From NCBI GenBank assembly GCA_021399435.1, contig JAJTUP010000062.1:1-64000 (forward strand): a DNA stretch of 64,000 bases. The letters run 5' to 3'. The translations under genes were made by a program, and so were the position numbers. Positions 45,427 to 56,838 of the stretch are shown in pieces. Position 1 is the first letter of the stretch; each line of letters opens with the position of its first letter. The notes under the pieces were generated by a model. That model had not been told where the DNA came from. It did no database searches and was given only the letters and a program-made list of their open reading frames with translations. This stretch comes from Diaporthe sp. PMI_573. Lineage: Eukaryota > Ascomycota > Sordariomycetes > Diaporthales > Diaporthaceae.

Positions 45427-46421
45427 AGGAATAAATACGGGAAGAGAAGCAAAGGATCAAACAGTGAACAGGACGAGAAAACGCGAAGGTCAATGACATG
45501 TAAGAATGTTGTAGAACATGTAGTTTCATAGTACTTGTAAGCAATGGTGCATCAACTATGAGAGCCAAGACTCATCTAAGTCCCCACCACTATGACCTCG
45601 CCTTGCTGCTGCCGTGGACCGACAGCCGCGCCTCGCTCGGGATCCGGCTGGACGACCTCAGCAAAATCACCCCATTGATGCTCGCCATCCGCGCCAAAGT
45701 ATCGACAGGGGCGATGATGCGATTATAGACCATGATGGCCTAAGTTCTTGGGTGCTGCGAGATAGTGTTTAAATATCTATTTGCCATCTGCTCTTGACTC
45801 TGGTCACGCTCGCATTTCCCACACGACACTTCGTCTGGGCGCACCCTCAACGATGTCGAAGTTTGGTGCAAGTCTCTAGCTCTTCGGTTCTGTACACAGA
45901 CCTACGGAGTGATATTATGGTCGTCTCCTCGTCTCTACCACTCTTCCGTATTACCATGAGCTCGGGACGGTCGGACGCATGACAACTCGGTTCGACTGCC
46001 TTCGCCACAAATCGCCGTCTTCACTGGTCTGGAACTCCAACCAGCGTTACGGTAAGGATCGGGCCAGCAGTGACGGAATCTGCCTCGATAACGTCATTAT
46101 CCTAGAGAACGGGGAGGTTGTGTTGCTCAAGTCTATCAGGCGGCTGAGGCGGCTGTCGGGGCCCTGACGGCCTCGTGGTCTAGACTTTTGAAAGGTCGCC
46201 GACTGGACCAGCAGTTCGCCGACTGACCGGACAACAACTCAAAGCTAGTCACAATGCGATCCCGACAACGCCTGAGCGTATCTGAGCGTATCCGAAGCCT
46301 GGGTGTATATTATTCAATTTGAGAAGCACTACGTGAAGCTGCAAGCGGGGTTTTGGGTGCATTGATGTGCCTTTGAACTTTAATTTGGCTTAGGGATATT
46401 TATAGGCAAAGAAAACCCAAC
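45427..46421. promoter_or_regulatory. Shared divergent promoter of the sulfide-oxidation pair
   Basis: These 995 bp separate the start codons of the oxidoreductase (minus) and dioxygenase (plus) genes and must contain both promoters. Three short direct repeats lie within 160 bp: AGGCGGCTG in tandem at 46138-46155, TCGCCGACTG at 46196-46205 and 46216-46225 (20 bp apart), and CTGAGCGTAT in tandem at 46272-46291. Any role as factor-binding sites is inference. Confidence 0.5.
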
Positions 46422-47667
46422 ATGCCGTGTCTGCGTTGTTCCAGCAGCAGCACTACTATATTTTCCATGTATCCGCCTCGCGCAAGATCAGCAGTATTCT
46501 CCAGCTGTACTTCCGCCTCCTCCAACATTTCAAACCGGTCTGTGCACCTGCCGACGGTGAGCACAGCATCAAGAATAACTTCTCTTCAGTCGACTGGATC
46601 GTCAAATCAACGTCGTCTGTTCCAAACAGGAAAGACATTGAGCGCGACCTGTGTTATACCCCCAGGCAATCCGCACTTTCCGGTACAACGACTGCCCTTT
46701 GTTGCTACGACGACCATGGCCACCCAGCCAACTATTCATGACGTGTTCGAGAGCAAGACAGGCACTTGGCAATATGTGGTTTCGGATCCAGTCACATCGA
46801 GGGCCGCCATTATCGACCCTGTGCTCGACTTCGAACCGTCCAACCAGACCTTGACCACTGGGAGTGCAGACGCTTTGCTGTCCCTGGTCAAGGACAAAGG
46901 CTACAAGGTGGACTTGATCCTCGAGACACACGCTCATGCAGACCATGTGACCGCCGGTTCCTATCTTCAAAGCCGTCTGTCCCAGATGCAGGGCTACAAG
47001 CCGCCTATCGGTATCGGCAAGCGTATCAGCCGTATTCAAGACTTCTTCAGCAAGAAGTACGGTGTTCCGGCGGATGAGGTTGAGGGCGTGTTTGAGCGTC
47101 TCTTCGACGACGATGAGGTGTTCGAGATCGGGACCTTGAAAGCGAAGGCAATCCATCTCCCCGGTCACACACCTGACCATCTGGGATATATGATCGGGGG
47201 TAAGCCTGCCACCATCTTGACTCCTTAAATCCGAGAGGAATTCTGACGTTATCCCAGACAATGTCTTCTGTGGTGACTCTATCTTCCATGCAGACATAGG
47301 TACCGCCCGGTGCGACTTTCCCGGTGGTGACGCAAAAGATCTATACAAGTCAGGGCGGAAGCTCCTCAGCCTACCGGACCATGTGAAAGTATGGACTGGA
47401 CACGACTACCCCTCCCAGGGCAGGAAACCCACGCCTTACATGACCGTCGAGGAGCATAAGAAGCAGAACAAGCACCTCAGAGACGGCATAACTGAGCAAG
47501 ATTTCGTGGCCATGCGGACCCAGCGGGATCAAGCCATGGCTGCCCCCAGGCTCATACATCCATCTCTGCAGATGAACATCCGGTCAGGGCGTTTGCCCAA
47601 GCCAACACCATCGGGACAGCAAATGCTGCATCTGCCGTTGAATATACAGGAGCACGCCCAATGGTAG
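46422..47667 (+). CDS. Persulfide dioxygenase, ETHE1-like metallo-beta-lactamase fold
   Basis: Exons are 46422-47199 and 47258-47667 (58-bp intron), giving 395 aa. The protein oxidises glutathione persulfide to sulfite in mitochondria. The Fe-binding HxHxDH motif reads ETHAHADHVTAG at about 169-180, followed by HLPGHTPDHLGYM and, across the intron, DNVFCGDSIF and WTGHDYPSQGRKP. Residues 1-98 are Ser/Arg-rich with almost no acids and look like a mitochondrial presequence; Met99 (MATQPTIHDVFE) would give a shorter cytosolic form. No rhodanese domain is fused at the C-terminus. It lies head-to-head with the enzyme that makes its substrate. Confidence 0.9.
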
Positions 47668-49758
47668 GGGATACTATGTCACACGTTCTCTGTGCAGGTG
47701 CTATCGGAGCCGGGCATCAGATGTAATTTATTGATCCTCATCAGGCATGTGTTTTGATCGTTTTCTTTCTTTCTTGATTTCATCAAGACGCTTGGTTCTT
47801 ATCGGAACAGCACTACTACCCAGAATGCCGTCATGAACACACTATATGACAACAAACCGTCCGACCAGGATGATTCAGCTGCACTGACTTGAATTGCTGC
47901 GGAAGGCTCCAATGTGAATGGCTCCACCATGCCCAGCTCCCGAATCTTGGCCCCCCAGCGTGGATGGTCTTAGGGCCATCCTCCTTGCTCGTGATCAAAG
48001 TAGTCTCACATATAAATTATCAGACACAAAACTGCATGCTTGTATTGCCCTACTAGCACACTCTATGAATGCGGCGGCTCAACCGTGAACAACATCGGCG
48101 CGTCTCGTGCTTCAACGGCGGAACCTGGTGATTGTGAAGGCGGATTGCGTTTCCCGAGAGCATCTGAATGGGCTCACGATGTCTCAGTGTTCTCGCCGTT
48201 CTCGTGAATCAAACGTGGGACGTTTTGTGATGTTTATTCTGCCAATTCTTGGAAATTTCGAACGATTAGAGAAGAATGTCTCACATGTTGAGGATGCCTC
48301 GGAATGGGGAATAATATGGCAATGTGAATCATCCTGGCTGATGGGACGTTCGGAGTTGTTCGACGCTAGCAGCCAGAATGTAACGTCTCGACAGCATCTT
48401 TACCAGGAGAACATTTTTTGAACGGAAACTCCGTCTTTGAGAATTTTCCGGCATGCGAGTCCACAATTTCGATGTCGGAAGGCATTCCGTTCTCCAAGTA
48501 ATCATTCATGCTCATTCCAATGATGCTTGGCTGACAGCGTTGACCTGTATTGCCAACAAGCAAGGGATTGTTATATAGTCGTGCGGATCGAAATGTGTAT
48601 TCATTGAGAGTGGTAGGTCAACAGGTCTGATGATGTACCTAGGTACCCAATTAATAGTCCAACTTGTGCAATAAGCCTAGCTATACGATCCAGATGTCGT
48701 CTACTAGTACCTCTTACTGAATCGGTGGATTTAGGGGTGGACCAACAAAAGCTCACACCCGATCCAAGGTGCTAATAAATGATGCCGTACAGCTGAGGAG
48801 CTCAGCGTAGTAAATCCCCCCTGTTGAACACTACCCCATTCGAGTTTATCCGATTCAAGGCTTGCACTCCGGATGTGAACTCGGTGGACGCCAAGTCACA
48901 TGCAAAAAGCTGAGATTCCACTGAGCTTTCGTTGGCCTGGACGATTCAATCTTATTGAGAATGGATAATGCGTCAATATGACACCGGACTCACCAACCAC
49001 AATCCTCATCGCCATAGAAGAATGATATGGACATGTTACCGCATGCGCGCCGAACTTCGGGGCAATCAGCTCATGCAAAACCAGCCCAAGTGACATAGAA
49101 GGTGCCTCGAGCGCCATCAAGAAAAATTACTATAATGATTCTCTTCCGAGTCAGTTTTACTTCTCATAGAAAAATGTGGGCGCTGGCATTGCAGGGAGAG
49201 TATCAGTGTGTAAATGGTCTCACTGGATCCTTACATGCTGTTTACTCTTTTAGTACATACATACCTAGGTGATACTTTGAAGAGGGCTCGGGGTTACTAC
49301 GAGCTGCCCTTGAATTCCCGACTTTGGTCTCCTAGAAGCCGCAGACTTTTCTGCATCAGGGTCGTCTGGAGCATATCAACAAGGGAAGACGTTTAACGGG
49401 CACACTAATAGCTGGGCTTTTTGATTATTGCTCCGTAGATTGTTTGAAATGGACGCAGAGGCTGCCAAATAAGTATCGCACCGAGACGGTAGGGACAAGG
49501 GTTCGCGCGCACCATAATGACTCTTGACCGCAGATATATTGCAATTGATATAATGTCTGCAGTTAGAAGAGAGGGAAAGATATCACCTGAAAGCAAGATA
49601 AGTCGTGGCCCTCGAATGGACTTTTGCCCCTGTGATGGACATAATTCTCATATTGTTGCACACCCAAAAGGACTGTAGCATACAAGTAGAAAGCACGACC
49701 CAGACCCAGGTATATTATGCGTACAAAAGTCCCAAATTTCCATCAAACATATTCCTAA
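47668..49758. other. 2.1-kb intergenic region, nothing recognised
   Basis: This AT-leaning DNA lies between the 3' ends of the ETHE1-like and chitinase genes. Frames are all under 105 codons and show no domain. No RNA gene or transposon end was recognised. Confidence 0.4.
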
Positions 49759-52603
49759 TTACAGCATGAAAGCCATGACCACACCAACACCGATCGTCAT
49801 GCCGGCCGCGACAATGCCCTGTGCAGCGCCAGCAGTCACCACCGTGTTCTGAGGCGCAGGGACACCGGCTCCGGTTGGCTTCACCGTCGCGAGGCTGAAG
49901 GTCTTGGTCGCCGTGCTGTTGCTGAATGCGTGGCTGGGTCCAGGCCCGGCATTGTTCACCGGGGGCGGTGGGTAGCCTTCGTTTCCGGCAGTCGGGGCCG
50001 ACACGACAGGGAGGGTGATTGTGCTGTGCAGTTTTGTCTGGACTGTGGAGGTGGTAGTTCCCTCCTCGGTCCCCTCGGGCGGGCTGGGGTGGAAACCCTC
50101 GCCCCCAGCCGGGCTAGAAGGGCTGGGGCTGGAGCCTTCACCTCCCGCTGGGCTCGACGGGCTAGGACCGGAGCCGGCAGGTTTGGTCTCTGAGGGAGTC
50201 GAGCCGCCACCACCGTTCTCCGCAGGCGGGGTAGGACCGGTGTGACCACCTTCGGTGACGGGGCAGACGGTCGTTGAGATGGCAATGATTTGTGTGGTCA
50301 CGGATCCGATCTTGCCTGGGCAGTCGGTCACAGCCGGCGCACACGACGTGACGGTGTAGATCGCGGTGCTGTAGATCGTGCTCGTGGTCAGCTGTTCACC
50401 ACCAGGAACAGGCCCAGCCGATGTGGAAGTGATCGGAACGACGGTAGCGGTGACAGTCTCATCATCGCCCGGAGTGGGCACAGGGACGACTGTTGAGGTG
50501 ATTGGAATGATGGACGTTGTCACATGTGGGGTACCTGGGCAATCTGTTACAGTGGGAGCGCAAGACGTCACTGTCAGAACAGTCGTCGAGTAGAATGTCT
50601 CCGTTGTGTGCCCACCAGTACCTGAGCTGCTCGGCTCAGTTGCCACTGAGGTCGACGTGATTGGGACAGTCGATGACTCAATTGTCTCTGTTTCTGCCGT
50701 AGAGCTCGGGCCGTGAGATGTCCAAGTGGTGTTAGACCACGACGTGTGAGGTCGGGTCGAAATATGAAAGCTGCTGCTGGTGATGATGGTGGTGGGGGCC
50801 GTCTGGGACTCCGAGGTGCTTGCAGTGGTCCATGTGACGTTGCCCCAGCTTGCAGTAGAGCTGATACTGGTACCCTCTGTCTCAGATGTCACGGGAGGCA
50901 CGTCTGTGGTTGAACCCTCTGAGGTAGAGGCGCTCTCTGCGCTCGAGGTCGTCAGAGTTGTGGCAGAGTAGGTGCTAGTCTCTGAAGTGTAGGAGGTGGT
51001 AGCCTCTGAAGTCGTGGAGGCTGTTGACGACTCAACAGAGGTGCTCGTGCTGGACAGAACAGTTGTCTCCGAGGCGGACGTCACCACTGAGCTGCTGCTG
51101 GAAGGCTGCGGGCAGACGCCACCCTTGTTGTAGAAAGTGTTACCAGAGCTCGCGTCCACAACGATATTGCCCTCCACTGTGTAGCTGTAGAGAGCGCATG
51201 CAGGGGTGGAGAGAAAACCGAAGCTGAGACACGCTTCGTTGGCGTCACAGAGCGCGAGGCAGCCACCGTAGGTTGCTGAAGCTGCGTCGGCGTAGAAGCC
51301 TGTACGGAGAATGGCAGTCAGTCTCGAGCTCCTTCATCAGTCGTCCCACTTCTGAAATACTTACCGATGTTTGTGCCATCTTTGTCATAGCCAGAAACTC
51401 CCGTGCATGTTGGTGTGGAGGTGGGTGATGTGGTTGTCGACGATGTGACTGTGACTGCTGTGGACGAGCTTGTGCTTGCAGCGGTGGTAGAGGCAGTCGT
51501 TGAGATCGTGCTTGTAGGGACCGGGCACGCCTTGCATCCACACTTCATGGACTCGTAGAGTACTTGGTTGTAAGAAGCGCCGTCGATAGTATTTTGAGCC
51601 GCGAACCACTGGTCCCAAACCATGACACCGCCGAACATCGGATAGTCGCCGTACTGGCAAAGATAAGTACTAGCAACAGAGGCATCCACGTAACCGCTCC
51701 CGGCAGCATCTGCGCTGCCTGGGAGACCAATATGAAGCTTGGCATCCTTGCTTGGGGTGTTGGCGAGGTATTTTTCCCAAGCGGCGTAGTTGAAACCCGG
51801 GTTCGGGGTGCCATCAGCCTGCAGGAGACTGCACTGCGGGTTGTTGTAAAACTGAATCCACAGCCGGTCAAACTGGACGTTCTCAAGCAGGTATGTCATG
51901 GTTTGCCACTCATCGAGCGGGCACTGGGGAGCGGCGGTGATGATATCGTCTCGTCCAGACACAGCGATCAGCCCTCTCAAGGTATTGATCATGGCTGCAT
52001 AACCTTCATCACCGGCTGCAATCAGGTCAGTATATGGTCCACATCCGCTTTCTGTCCACCGATAAATCACTTACCAGAAGAGGACTCGAGGTCAAAGTCG
52101 AAACCGTCAACGGCATTGTGCTGGTCGCCATTGTCGAAAGGCCTGGGCTTGCCGGCCCAATCTTCAGCATATGGGCCAAAGGCGCCCCAGACGAACTCGG
52201 CAAAGGCAACTCCATTCATTGGGGTGGACACTGTGTAGTTGCTGTAGGCACTGTAGACGCCGCCAATCGAGAGGAGAACCTTCTTCCCGAGGCCTTGACA
52301 AACAGCAATACCCGGGGTGAGAGACGGGCACGTGGTTAGGAGCTCGGATGTGTGCCCGTCAACGCTGTACTTCTCTGCCCAACAGTGCGCACCAAAATTT
52401 GTACCGGGATACTCAGTAGGGCCTCCATTTTCTGGTGAGATATTGACGAATCCCAAGGTGATGTAATCGACAGATGGATCCTGACAAGCTGTGGCCAGTT
52501 CTCCATTACCTTGCTGGCCCCAGTACACATTAACGCTGCTGGGAGTCGCCAGCACGGGGGCTGCCGCGAGAGCAGCCACAACAAGGGACTCGCGGGGATA
52601 CAT
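49759..52603 (-). CDS. GPI-anchored GH18 chitinase, class III type
   Basis: Exons are 52603-52075, 52015-51365 and 51299-49759 (introns of 59 and 65 bp), giving 906 aa. A signal peptide is followed by a GH18 barrel opening VNVYWGQQGNGELA, with catalytic DGFDFDLES at about residues 166-174. After CGCKACPVPTS comes a Ser/Thr linker, then a PAN/apple-like Cys module (GGCLALCDANEACLSFGF ... CALYSY). A long Ser/Thr/Pro region follows, with two Cys-containing repeats around TVTSCAP and TDCPG. The tail (GMTIGVGVVMAFML) is hydrophobic after small residues, as for GPI attachment. It would remodel the fungus's own wall. The module after the barrel is less common than the plain Ser/Thr tail. Confidence 0.92.
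50321..50590 (-). repeat. Two Cys-containing surface repeats in the chitinase tail
   Basis: Two copies of a unit built on STxxxTVTSCAPxVTDCPG, one near 50321-50376 and one near 50540-50590, are each followed by an isoleucine/threonine-rich stretch. Similar units occur in GPI-anchored adhesin-like fungal wall proteins. Confidence 0.6.
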
Positions 52604-54800
52604 TATTTGTATTAGGGGTAGTATTACGGTAAATATGGAACGAATGTGGTGGCGTAGGCCGGAAAGAGAGTGTGGTCGCTGTGATCAACGAAAGGACGCA
52701 AAGAAACCTTTGCTGGCTGAGAGAGGTCGCCGTCGTTCGGGATCTTGACAAGACGATGAGGCGAAGAGGCAAGAGAGAGAGCAAAAGAGAGGGAGTGAAG
52801 CACGCAAGGCGCTGGTGTGCCTACCTACATATTGGTTTCCTCATTTTGCCCAAAGCAGGCGGGGCGACCATCCTCCCAGAGCGCGAGCACCGCACGATGA
52901 TGACTGCGGCGCAGCATCAGGACCCAGCTCTAGGCTGTCACCAACATGAGCCCCGCCGTCTTGCAGCAGCTCGAGCATCATCAAATTTCCCTGGTCAGTG
53001 CCCCGACGCGGTTGGGCAGAGACGGCATGGGCCAGGGATGCAAGGAAATCGACCAGCAGCCCGGATCAGTGGTTCAGGAGATGAGCACGACTGGTAGCCT
53101 GGCAGGCCTCACTAATAAGAGGATGGGCGAGCTTGTCTTTTGTGCCAGGAACAGGAATAGCGGCATCGCTCAGAACGAGATAGTGCCCAGGCTGAAGGGG
53201 GTGGAGATATTCGACGATTGGTCACACCAAGCACTAGGGGTTGTAGTCAGAGCTAGATGCGGCGGCTCGGGGGAGAAAGCTGCAGATGCGACCAATCATC
53301 CGGGACCGAAGGATTCAGCATAGCATGGCGGATAATATTGCGCCGGGCCAAGCTGCCGCGGAGCCGTCTGCGCTGCCAATGCATGCTTGAGGGCCCCGAG
53401 GGCCTTTTGACAGACAGGGGCACAGAGGCTCAAATAAGGCTGGCCCGGTCCCTGTCATTGTCAACAAGTGTTCTGATGTGCAAAGCGTGTTGTTTCCCGC
53501 AGCCCCTTGAGCCTATGGTCTGGTCAACTCAGCCCGGCATTCTCCCTAGGTTACCTGCATGTGGGGAGTTAGAAATGAATTAGAGAAGGGTTGCGTTTTG
53601 GGAGCAGCAAGATCCTTCCGTGGCGTCTCGTTTTGAGGGTGCCGTTATTAGGCCGTTAGTTGGTTCCTGTTTGCCGCCTATGGGTTCCGTGCCACGAATG
53701 TGCGTGGGGCTTGTCCGAATCCAGCAGCCCGGTCGTAATCTGCATTGAACAGCACGAGCGGAGTGCATCTGCGTGGAGTGCTCGGTCCCTTGGTTGGAAA
53801 GGCCAGCCGATTGCTGGGGAAGTTAGACGAAACCGCGGTGCTTCCAGCGTGTGTCCAAAGCGCTCCCATGGCAGGTGCAATGGCACATTGTCTCTTGCTG
53901 ATAAACGGCGAGAGTCTGGGGGGGGGGGCGATGGTGGTCCAGACCTCCACGCACCCAGGCACGACCAAGACTGAGTTCGAGCTGCTGATCCTTCCCCGGG
54001 TTCCTGAATCCTGTCACGGAGATCGATGGCAGGGGATCGATGTCAGGGGCAGTTTTCACGGGTCAGGGATCGACTGCGGCTGATTCGCTCATTATGTCAG
54101 CAAGCCGACGACAATGTTGGCCCAGCGCGTTGGCTCGATCGGGCTCAAGGACGCGCTCAAGGTGTCAGCATTCGATTTGGACAACCCATAAGCAATAGAA
54201 AACCCCGCCCCTACCCAAGAGTAATCCCAGCAGCCCTATTTCTGTCGTCAAAGGAGTCCTAATCATGGCCCGATAGACTGACTCCAAAGCTCAAAGGGCG
54301 GCATGACTTCACCTCGTCCTCCAGTGAGGGCCGAGTTCCCGCGGTCGACAATGCGAATTGTCCCGTGTCATCCCAGTGCTTCGGAGCCATGTCTGTTTAC
54401 TGGTGGCAGAGAGATGACCTTGGGCCGTTTGACAATGTCTTCACCTTTCTTTTCTTGTTCTCTTTCTCTTCCCCTCTTTTCCCTTTTCTGTCCAGTCACC
54501 CGCTTTGTTGTCCAACAAGAGGAGAACAATCGCTTGTGGCCATGGCTGGCTTTTTCTATTGTGCTCTCTGTGCGTTCCGGCTGTGTCTTTGCTTTGAATT
54601 TCTTCCCGTCCGTGTTCGATCGGCGGATGGAATGTGATTGAAAACCCGGTATCGCCCACCCGATATTCGTCTGTTCGGACTTCATCATCAGGCGCTCAGA
54701 AGCTTCAACACCGAATTGCTTAGCACAAATTCACATTGTACACCACATCTACTCTGAAACCCCAACCCCCCGTAATACGTTGTATTGACAGAAGGAGGGT
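52604..54800. other. 2.2-kb region upstream of the chitinase
   Basis: No gene is supported. A 125-codon plus-strand frame (52946-53323) has fair length but no domain or conserved neighbour. A G9 run lies near 53920-53928. The C/T-rich patch around 54430-54490 may be promoter-proximal for the gene at 54801. Confidence 0.4.
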
Positions 54801-55430
54801 ATGGGTAGCTCCGCGCACAAGCGCACCGTGATGTATAGTGTCTGTGGGCATGGAAAATTGGAGTTTATGGATGATGAAAGGCAAAAGGTGAGCCGGCCCA
54901 TTCCTCTGATCTTGGACCAGGTTGGCTCTATCGAGGCCGTCGGGTGCAGGGCGGGATTGTGCGACGACTGCGCTGAATCTCGGCGCCGTAGAAGGGGGAG
55001 ACCTTCACTTCTGCTCAGCCCGGGCCGCGCTTGTCCTCGCTCGCGCAAGGTCACCAAAGACCAAGGCTTGAGCGTGTGGGTTTCAGGAGCCCACAGGAGC
55101 CCGACAGGAAGGACTCTGTCTCCACCTCCTCGCACGCCGACACCTCTGTCGAGCTGCGGGCGTCACGGTAAAGTGGACACAAGAAATGTCGACATGACAT
55201 GTGACCGATGCATGAGGATCTTTCTCGAGGAAAGCACGGTCCCGCCGAGGTCCGACCTGGTGAAGTGCCGCTCGATTCCCGCATATTGCTCGACTTCGTA
55301 TGCCTTCGCTGCCGAGGGCAAGTGCTCCTGCCGGCCTCTATATAGCCTCTTCTGTTCCCCTTGTAAGGCGAGGGCTCAGATTTCGGCCGAGATAGCGGGC
55401 CACGTCGGGAGCACTTGGGACTGGGTTTGA
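54801..55430 (+). CDS. Cys/Arg-rich orphan protein, unknown
   Basis: A single frame of 209 aa from ATG 54801 includes MYSVCGHGKLEFMDDERQK, then CRAGLCDDCAESRRRRRGRP, then MTCDRCMRIFLEES and FCSPCKARA. The paired Cys (CxxC four times, plus CGHG) suggest zinc binding, as in many short uncharacterised ascomycete proteins with a CGH...CxxC layout. The middle is Pro/Ser/Arg-rich. There is no signal peptide. Introns may be missed, so boundaries after residue 120 are uncertain. Confidence 0.5.
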   Translation: MGSSAHKRTVMYSVCGHGKLEFMDDERQKVSRPIPLILDQVGSIEAVGCRAGLCDDCAESRRRRRGRPSLLLSPGRACPRSRKVTKDQGLSVWVSGAHRSPTGRTLSPPPRTPTPLSSCGRHGKVDTRNVDMTCDRCMRIFLEESTVPPRSDLVKCRSIPAYCSTSYAFAAEGKCSCRPLYSLFCSPCKARAQISAEIAGHVGSTWDWV

Positions 55431-55550
55431 GCTAGCATGCTCTGGTCTGGTGATCAAGGTGAGTGTCAGTCGCCAAGTTTCCCTGCATACTACTGGTTTT
55501 CTGGTTTTGCATGGACTCCAGGGGTTCGGTGTAGTCCATCGTTCCTTTGA

Positions 55551-55593
<43 letters not shown>

Positions 55594-56151
55594 CATTTCC
55601 TTGCTGTAAGCAATTCCATCGGCTATGTCTTCTCTCTTTTTCTTGCTCCCTTCTTTTCCCAAACTCCAAGTGCAATTTAACGTGTCTGCTATCGAACCAC
55701 GTGCTTCCATTTCATCAAATGTTCCATGGGTGCCGCGGTCAACTTGTAGGACGCGGCGCCTTCCTTGGCCGCAGTGCGGCATACCAACCTCACGAAGTCA
55801 TCCACTCCTTCCCACAGATGGCAGTCAGTCCCGGGCAAGGACGAAAGTAGACAACCCGATATTTTCCTACCTGGCGATCTCGGCCGCTTGTCAAACCCAG
55901 AGCAACATCCCTATTTTCCCTACTACGTGAGCATCATTTCCAACTCTCGCCAGCTCTATCCAATATCGTCCTGGTACGCCCATCATCCCACCGTGCCACA
56001 CCGTGCCACACCCTTGGTCATCTCGTCGACCATCTCCACAAGCACGGATACGACTGCCACAGTTGGTCCCCCAGAACCCCCTAGAAAGCAACGCCACCTC
56101 CCATAGCTACCCCCAAAGGACCCCCAAGAGCTCCAGGGGCAACACCACAAA
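55431..56151. other. Intergenic region with a microsatellite
   Basis: These 721 bp contain an (AC)n tract directly joined to an (AT)n tract and, from about 55900, a C-rich stretch typical of fungal 5' leaders with two GTGCCACACC copies near 55993-56010. No gene is supported. Confidence 0.45.
55551..55592. repeat. Compound (AC)n(AT)n microsatellite
   Basis: About twelve AC units (55551-55575) run straight into about nine AT units (to 55592). It is non-coding and likely length-variable between strains. Confidence 0.95.
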
Positions 56152-56838
56152 ATGCCAGACCCGACCTTGGAGGGACCCCACAAAGTCTAGTCGACTATCG
56201 GATGGTTCCTCCTGTTCCCTTTCCGCCTCGTCGCCCGAGTCCTCATCTGGGCATTCTGTTCCCCACAGACGACCCGCCAGGTTGACTTCGGCACGTTCGC
56301 GACAAGCTGGGGCGCCTTCCAGAGCTCCAAGGCCCTCAACCAGCCGCTCGGCGACTGCGTCTTCGGCTGCATCCACGTTGACTCCCACTGCCACCACAAG
56401 AGGGACATCTTGGAAAAGCTGTGCGGATACACCCACAATGGCCCCTCAGGCGGGGGCGTCATGGAGATACGCGACTCCGGGACGTCCCTCACCGTCATCA
56501 CGCGCGGCCCCAACGAGCCCTCGTCGGATTACATCCGCGGCATGGTCACCATCGTCAACTTTGCCTTCTTCGACTCGCTGTTGTTTCCCATGTTTATGTC
56601 CCTGCCGGTGATGGACGGCGCCAAGTCGACCAGAATCGCCATCACCATGATGCTGTCCCTCGTCGTCATCAGCAGCTTCGTCCTACAGCTCTTCCTCTGC
56701 CGCCAGGTGGCGTTCTACCGGCTGCTGCTCGTCCTCAGCGTGGCCCTGAGCGTACGGTACTGGTACACGAGCCAATTGTGTGCCTCTGGATTGCTGACGA
56801 AACTGTGCCCCGGGTGTCTCACAGCGGCCACGACCTGA
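56152..56838 (+). pseudogene. Four-helix membrane protein, frame broken by one amber codon
   Basis: ATG 56152 sits in a good context (ACAAAATGCC) and opens MPDPTLEGPHKV. TAG is codon 13 (56188-56190), and the same frame then runs open for 215 codons to TGA at 56838. The downstream part is clearly protein: a first membrane helix (WFLLFPFRLVARVLIWAF), then VDFGTFATSWGAFQSSKALN, Cys pairs (GDCVFGCIHV), and three more helices (MVTIVNFAFFDSLLFPMF, AITMMLSLVVISSFVLQLF, AFYRLLLVLSVALSVRYWY). CAG or TGG at codon 13 would need one base change. Alternatives are an unseen upstream exon using the acceptor CTAG at 56187-56190, or readthrough. I do not recognise the family. Confidence 0.6.

Noticed and set aside
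46602..47348. A 248-codon minus-strand frame opposite the ETHE1-like gene
   Set aside because: It is antisense to the HxHxDH-bearing exon and spans its intron without splice logic.
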